Shown piece by piece: positions 28,548 to 31,351 of a stretch of DNA of 31,351 nt (position 1 is its first letter; each line of letters starts with the position of its first letter). The DNA is taken from IMG/VR virus record IMGVR_UViG_3300047678_000496, positions 1-31,351 of that record, one strand, 5' to 3'. The stretch comes from a virus. A program made the translations under genes and the position numbers. Under the pieces are notes generated by a model. That model did not search any database and had not been told where the DNA came from. It saw nothing but the letters and a program-made list of their open reading frames with translations.

Positions 28548-29604
28548 AGGCTCCGGGGAGCGCGAGCTCCAGCGTCGCCGTCCTTCCGTCCTTCGTCGTC
28601 TTGAACTTCACGTTGCGGACCAAGAACTCGGTCTCCGCGTAGATCATTGCGCTTGGGGCCAGCACCGTCACCGTGGTGTTGGGCTTCCAGCGGTTCCCCT
28701 GTGGGTCACGCCAGGTTGGCAGATCGGGGATGGTGTAGCTCAGCATACTTGCGAACATGCGGCCCATTTTTGCCCGCGTCGCCTCCGGCGCATCAGCGCG
28801 CTCGGTGTCCTCGAGCTTGAAGGTGTTCGCGCGGAGCGGCGCCTTCAACCACGGGTTGTGCTCGGTCCATTTAGCCGGCGCCTTGCCGCGCTTCTTGGCC
28901 GCGAACCCGGTGATTTCTGAGTAGTACTCACGCGGGGAGAAGTTGGTTTCGACCGTCGTAAGCGGCGACTTTCCCTCGACGAAGTTGCACACCGGTTTAC
29001 CCGGCTCGACGGACTGCCAAATCAGCAGCTTGCCGTCGACCGTATTCGAGAGGACCAGGTTCCGCTGCTTGGCGAGCTCGACCAGGAACTCTTGGATCTT
29101 CTTGTCGGGTCCGATCCGGACCTTGTCGAAGACCTTGCCTTCCGGCGCCTGCAGCTCGACTTCGATTCCGAATGGCTTCAGGCAGGCCTCGGCGATATGC
29201 CGAATGCCGACCTTGCTGAACTCGCGCGCGATGCTCTTGCCCTTCTTGTCGGAGTCGATGAGCAGGGCCACAGGCATGTCGCTGTCAGCGCAAACCGCGG
29301 GCTTCGCGTAGCACTGCGCCGTGACGATGCTGTGGGTCGCGTCGAATTTTGCGGCCGGGTCTACGAGGTACCCTTTGAAAAGGGTCGTGAGCTGCGAGTC
29401 GATCTCGACTTCTTGGTACTTGAACGGCCGAAACAGGTCGCGAAACTCGCGCTGCTCCGGCTGAAACGGCGCCGTGAAGCTGGCCGTCGCGTAGTTGTCG
29501 ATGGCGAGGTTGAGCTCCACGTCGACCCAATTCGCAAAGTACTTCCCGCCGATCTGCAGGTTGACGAGCTCTTCGTCCTCTCCCTCCCGCATAGTGATCG
29601 CCAT
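28504..29604 (-). CDS. Baseplate hub, Mu gp44/P-like
   Basis: A 366-residue tail protein of the Mu gp44/P-type hub family (gp27-like, also called tail protein D). The early EELVNLQIGGKYFANWVDVELN (in part) and FKYQEVEIDSQLTTLFKGYLVD (in part) regions correspond to the first hub domain; AKPAVCADSDMP and IRHIAEACLKPFGI to the second; and the C-terminal beta domain ends in LALPGAFNGKVPE. The hub connects the tail tube to the spike. The ATG has GGAACC upstream, and the gene is in Mu order, after gp43 and before gp45. Confidence 0.9.
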   Translation of the reverse strand: MAITMREGEDEELVNLQIGGKYFANWVDVELNLAIDNYATASFTAPFQPEQREFRDLFRPFKYQEVEIDSQLTTLFKGYLVDPAAKFDATHSIVTAQCYAKPAVCADSDMPVALLIDSDKKGKSIAREFSKVGIRHIAEACLKPFGIEVELQAPEGKVFDKVRIGPDKKIQEFLVELAKQRNLVLSNTVDGKLLIWQSVEPGKPVCNFVEGKSPLTTVETNFSPREYYSEITGFAAKKRGKAPAKWTEHNPWLKAPLRANTFKLEDTERADAPEATRAKMGRMFASMLSYTIPDLPTWRDPQGNRWKPNTTVTVLAPSAMIYAETEFLVRNVKFKTTKDGRTATLELALPGAFNGKVPERLPWDET

Positions 29605-29615
29605 TGGGGTTCCGA

Positions 29616-31037
29616 TCAGGATGGGTAGTAGGCAATCTCGCGGCCGGCTCTTAGCTCAAGAATTTCGTCACCAGTCAGGTCGTTGGACATGATGATCAGG
29701 TCGAGCTTCTCGTCGACGGCGCGATACACCTCGGCCGATAGGTCGATGATGGTGCGGTCGCGGTCAAGAATGATGCGTCGCTCAGCCTTGAGCCCCAGCG
29801 AAGTCTGGACGAGGTAGCCAAGCGTCGTGGCGACGATGCTCTGCAGAGCTTGGTAGCTCTCGCCCGTATCGAGCTGCCCCTCGCTGACGCCGCCCATTCC
29901 GCCGAGGGCAGCGAAACCCTCGTCGCGCTTAGCGATCGCGGCGTCGAATTGCTCGGCGATCAGGGCCGCAGCGACGAGCGCCTGCGTGCGCGTCGTGAAA
30001 GTCGGCGGCGCGCCTGGCGGCGGCTTGGTTGCCACCGAAAGCACACTGCCCGCAATGGCGTTCGAGCCGAACAGGTCCGCCGCGTGGAAGTCGTTGGCGA
30101 GCTGGGTTCGGGTGGTGAGCAGCGAACTCTCGCTGCCCAGTCGCTCGGCGGGATTGGCGGCCGAGCTGTCCTGCCAGATGCTGTCCGCTAGCCGGACATA
30201 GCCGTCGAGCCGAGACTCAAGCCCGACGATGGCGTTTGCTGGCGCCTGGATGAGGTTCGAAATCTGCTGGGCGAGGAGCAGCGGCTGCCCGATCAGCACG
30301 TCCATGCCGAAGTTCAGGGCGTCCTGGATGTCTTGCATCTCGCGACGAATCTTCGTCGTGACGTTGGACACCTTTTGCATGGCGCCGCTGACTGTCTTCA
30401 GCAGGCCCTTGATCGTTGCGATGGCGCCGGCGCGGCTCGTCGCCTTCTTCAGGTCCATCTTGGCCTGGAACTGCTGAGCGAGTTGGATATTGAAGCTCTC
30501 AACGACGGCTAGCTTGATCTCGTTCTGCGCCTGCGGGTTGGCGCTGGGGTACGGCTTTGTCGTGGTCGTCCAGAATGTGACCTGAACCACGCTCTGGTTT
30601 GCGCCCGTTGCTAGGGCATCGCTCCGCGTGACCGTGCCGAATGGGATTACGTTAGTGAGCGTCCCGTACATCGGGTGCTCGAGCTTCCCGATCCCTGGCT
30701 CCATCAGCGCAGCCTCGAAGGCCGTCGCGATCAGGTCGTGGTTCGGACCTGAGAAGTAGCAGGTGAGGGGGTAGCGCCGAGAGCCGAAGCCAGTGCGCTG
30801 AACGTAGGCGTCGTTAACCTGCGGAAATTCGTGCGCGGTGCCGCGCAGATCGAACTCGCGAGAGACGTCGACGTACTGAAACTTGATGCGGTTTCGCGAG
30901 CCCGAGGGCGGCGTGTAGGCCGCTTCCCGCAGGCGCCCGACCCAAGCGGGCGGCTTGTTCGCGAGCGTGCGCGGGTCGCGCGCGAGGTTCAACCCAAGGA
31001 AGTCGAGGGCGCCTTGAGCGGTGAAGATGGAGGCCAT
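29616..31037 (-). CDS. Mu gp43/N-like protein (DNA circularisation N-terminal family)
   Basis: A 473-residue protein of the Mu gpN/gp43 family, annotated as DNA circularisation protein from its N-terminal domain but acting in the tail/baseplate. The first 200 residues fit: WVGRLREAAYTPPSGSR, RGTAHEFPQVNDAYV, GFGSRRYPLTCYFSG and EPGIGKLEHPMYGTLTNV. The rest is mostly helical. The C-terminus DEILELRAGREIAYYPS resembles the beta-tail segment found in such proteins. The ATG shares a base with the stop of the upstream gene. Confidence 0.9.
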   Translation of the reverse strand: MASIFTAQGALDFLGLNLARDPRTLANKPPAWVGRLREAAYTPPSGSRNRIKFQYVDVSREFDLRGTAHEFPQVNDAYVQRTGFGSRRYPLTCYFSGPNHDLIATAFEAALMEPGIGKLEHPMYGTLTNVIPFGTVTRSDALATGANQSVVQVTFWTTTTKPYPSANPQAQNEIKLAVVESFNIQLAQQFQAKMDLKKATSRAGAIATIKGLLKTVSGAMQKVSNVTTKIRREMQDIQDALNFGMDVLIGQPLLLAQQISNLIQAPANAIVGLESRLDGYVRLADSIWQDSSAANPAERLGSESSLLTTRTQLANDFHAADLFGSNAIAGSVLSVATKPPPGAPPTFTTRTQALVAAALIAEQFDAAIAKRDEGFAALGGMGGVSEGQLDTGESYQALQSIVATTLGYLVQTSLGLKAERRIILDRDRTIIDLSAEVYRAVDEKLDLIIMSNDLTGDEILELRAGREIAYYPS

Positions 31038-31351
31038 CAGAAGCTACCGCTCGGGTCGATCGACATGATGTCGCTGCCCTCGGTCTCCACGCTGCTGACG
31101 TTCTTGCCTGGGTCCTTGAGCTTGATGACGATCGCGCCTCTCACCGCGCCCTTTACGGCGTTGCCCAAGTCTTGCGACAGACGCGCCGACGAGTCTTCCT
31201 TAAGCGAGACGACGGCCGGGTCCTTCGAAGTTGGCGCGGCCACCGGCATGCCAGCGAGGCCGCCGCTGCCGCTCCCGGCTGCCTCGACGGGCGTTTGCCT
31301 CATGCCAGGCGGCAGCTGACCTGAGGCCTTGTCCAAGGCCTCTAGCTGCCT
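31037..31351 (-). CDS. C-terminal part of presumed tape-measure protein (partial)
   Basis: The last 104 codons of a gene that is open to the right window edge. The visible part has a Pro/Gly-rich flexible segment, then a helix and DLGNAVKGAVRGAIVIKLKDP, a pattern frequent at the C-termini of Mu-like tape-measure proteins. In Mu-like order the gene before gp43 encodes the tape measure, so this is the most likely identity; the main body lies outside the window. Confidence 0.6.
   Translation of the reverse strand, partial: RQLEALDKASGQLPPGMRQTPVEAAGSGSGGLAGMPVAAPTSKDPAVVSLKEDSSARLSQDLGNAVKGAVRGAIVIKLKDPGKNVSSVETEGSDIMSIDPSGSF

Noticed and set aside
1-31351. tRNA, rRNA, integrase, attachment site or insertion sequence
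   Set aside because: No cloverleaf, recombinase motif, transposase or terminal inverted repeats were recognised by eye; a dedicated tRNA scan was not possible.

Overview
This window looks like part of a large, high-GC, tailed-phage (or prophage) genome with a contractile, Mu-like baseplate. Three things point to a host among the Myxococcota (Polyangia-like): the uniformly high GC, many GTG starts, and two lipoproteins with very long Gly/Ser/Ala linkers followed by extracellular domains, a style common in that phylum. That host assignment is an inference. No integrase, head, packaging or replication gene is visible, so temperate or lytic lifestyle cannot be decided.

Right of the left edge (8-8289) is one tightly packed plus-strand operon of 14 genes, most joined by ATGA/GTGA stop-start overlaps. 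It holds a Gp37/Gp68 (DUF5131) three-Cys protein, a C5-cytosine DNA methyltransferase, an HNH endonuclease, an Ead/Ea22-like protein, several small Cys-rich or coiled-coil proteins, and at its end a four-gene block. That block contains a Csf1-like zinc-finger protein (the small Cas8-like large subunit of type IV CRISPR complexes), a Cas7/Csf2-like RAMP protein, a 70-residue protein and a ribbon-helix-helix protein. No Cas5, Cas6, DinG, CysH or CRISPR array is visible. This block is the best candidate for an undescribed system here.

A hairpin at 8306-8337 separates it from the convergent minus-strand late operon. Read right to left (the direction of transcription), that operon runs: C-terminus of the presumed tape-measure protein, Mu gp43/N-like protein, gp44/P-like hub, gp45/gpV-like spike, a conserved small virion protein, gp46, gp47/J, a beta-helix tail fibre, gp48, a tail fibre, a LamG fibre, small virion proteins, a tail-fibre-type protein, a BNR-propeller lipoprotein, two further small virion proteins, a LamG fibre with about 27 short tandem repeats, and a fibre-tail adaptor-like protein. 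A lysis region follows: membrane proteins, a trypsin-like lipoprotein protease, a 46-residue single-span membrane protein, an unknown zinc-binding-like protein, a glycosidase-type endolysin with a peptidoglycan-binding domain, and two coiled-coil proteins, one membrane-anchored.

Two plus-strand genes interrupt the late operon: a Cys-rich carbohydrate-binding-like lipoprotein (23312-24223) and a decayed HNH endonuclease fragment (28281-28547). Both sit just downstream of promoter-like sequence. There is no gene-free stretch longer than 300 bases; the largest gaps are about 110-125 bases. No tRNA, rRNA, insertion sequence or CRISPR array was recognised.
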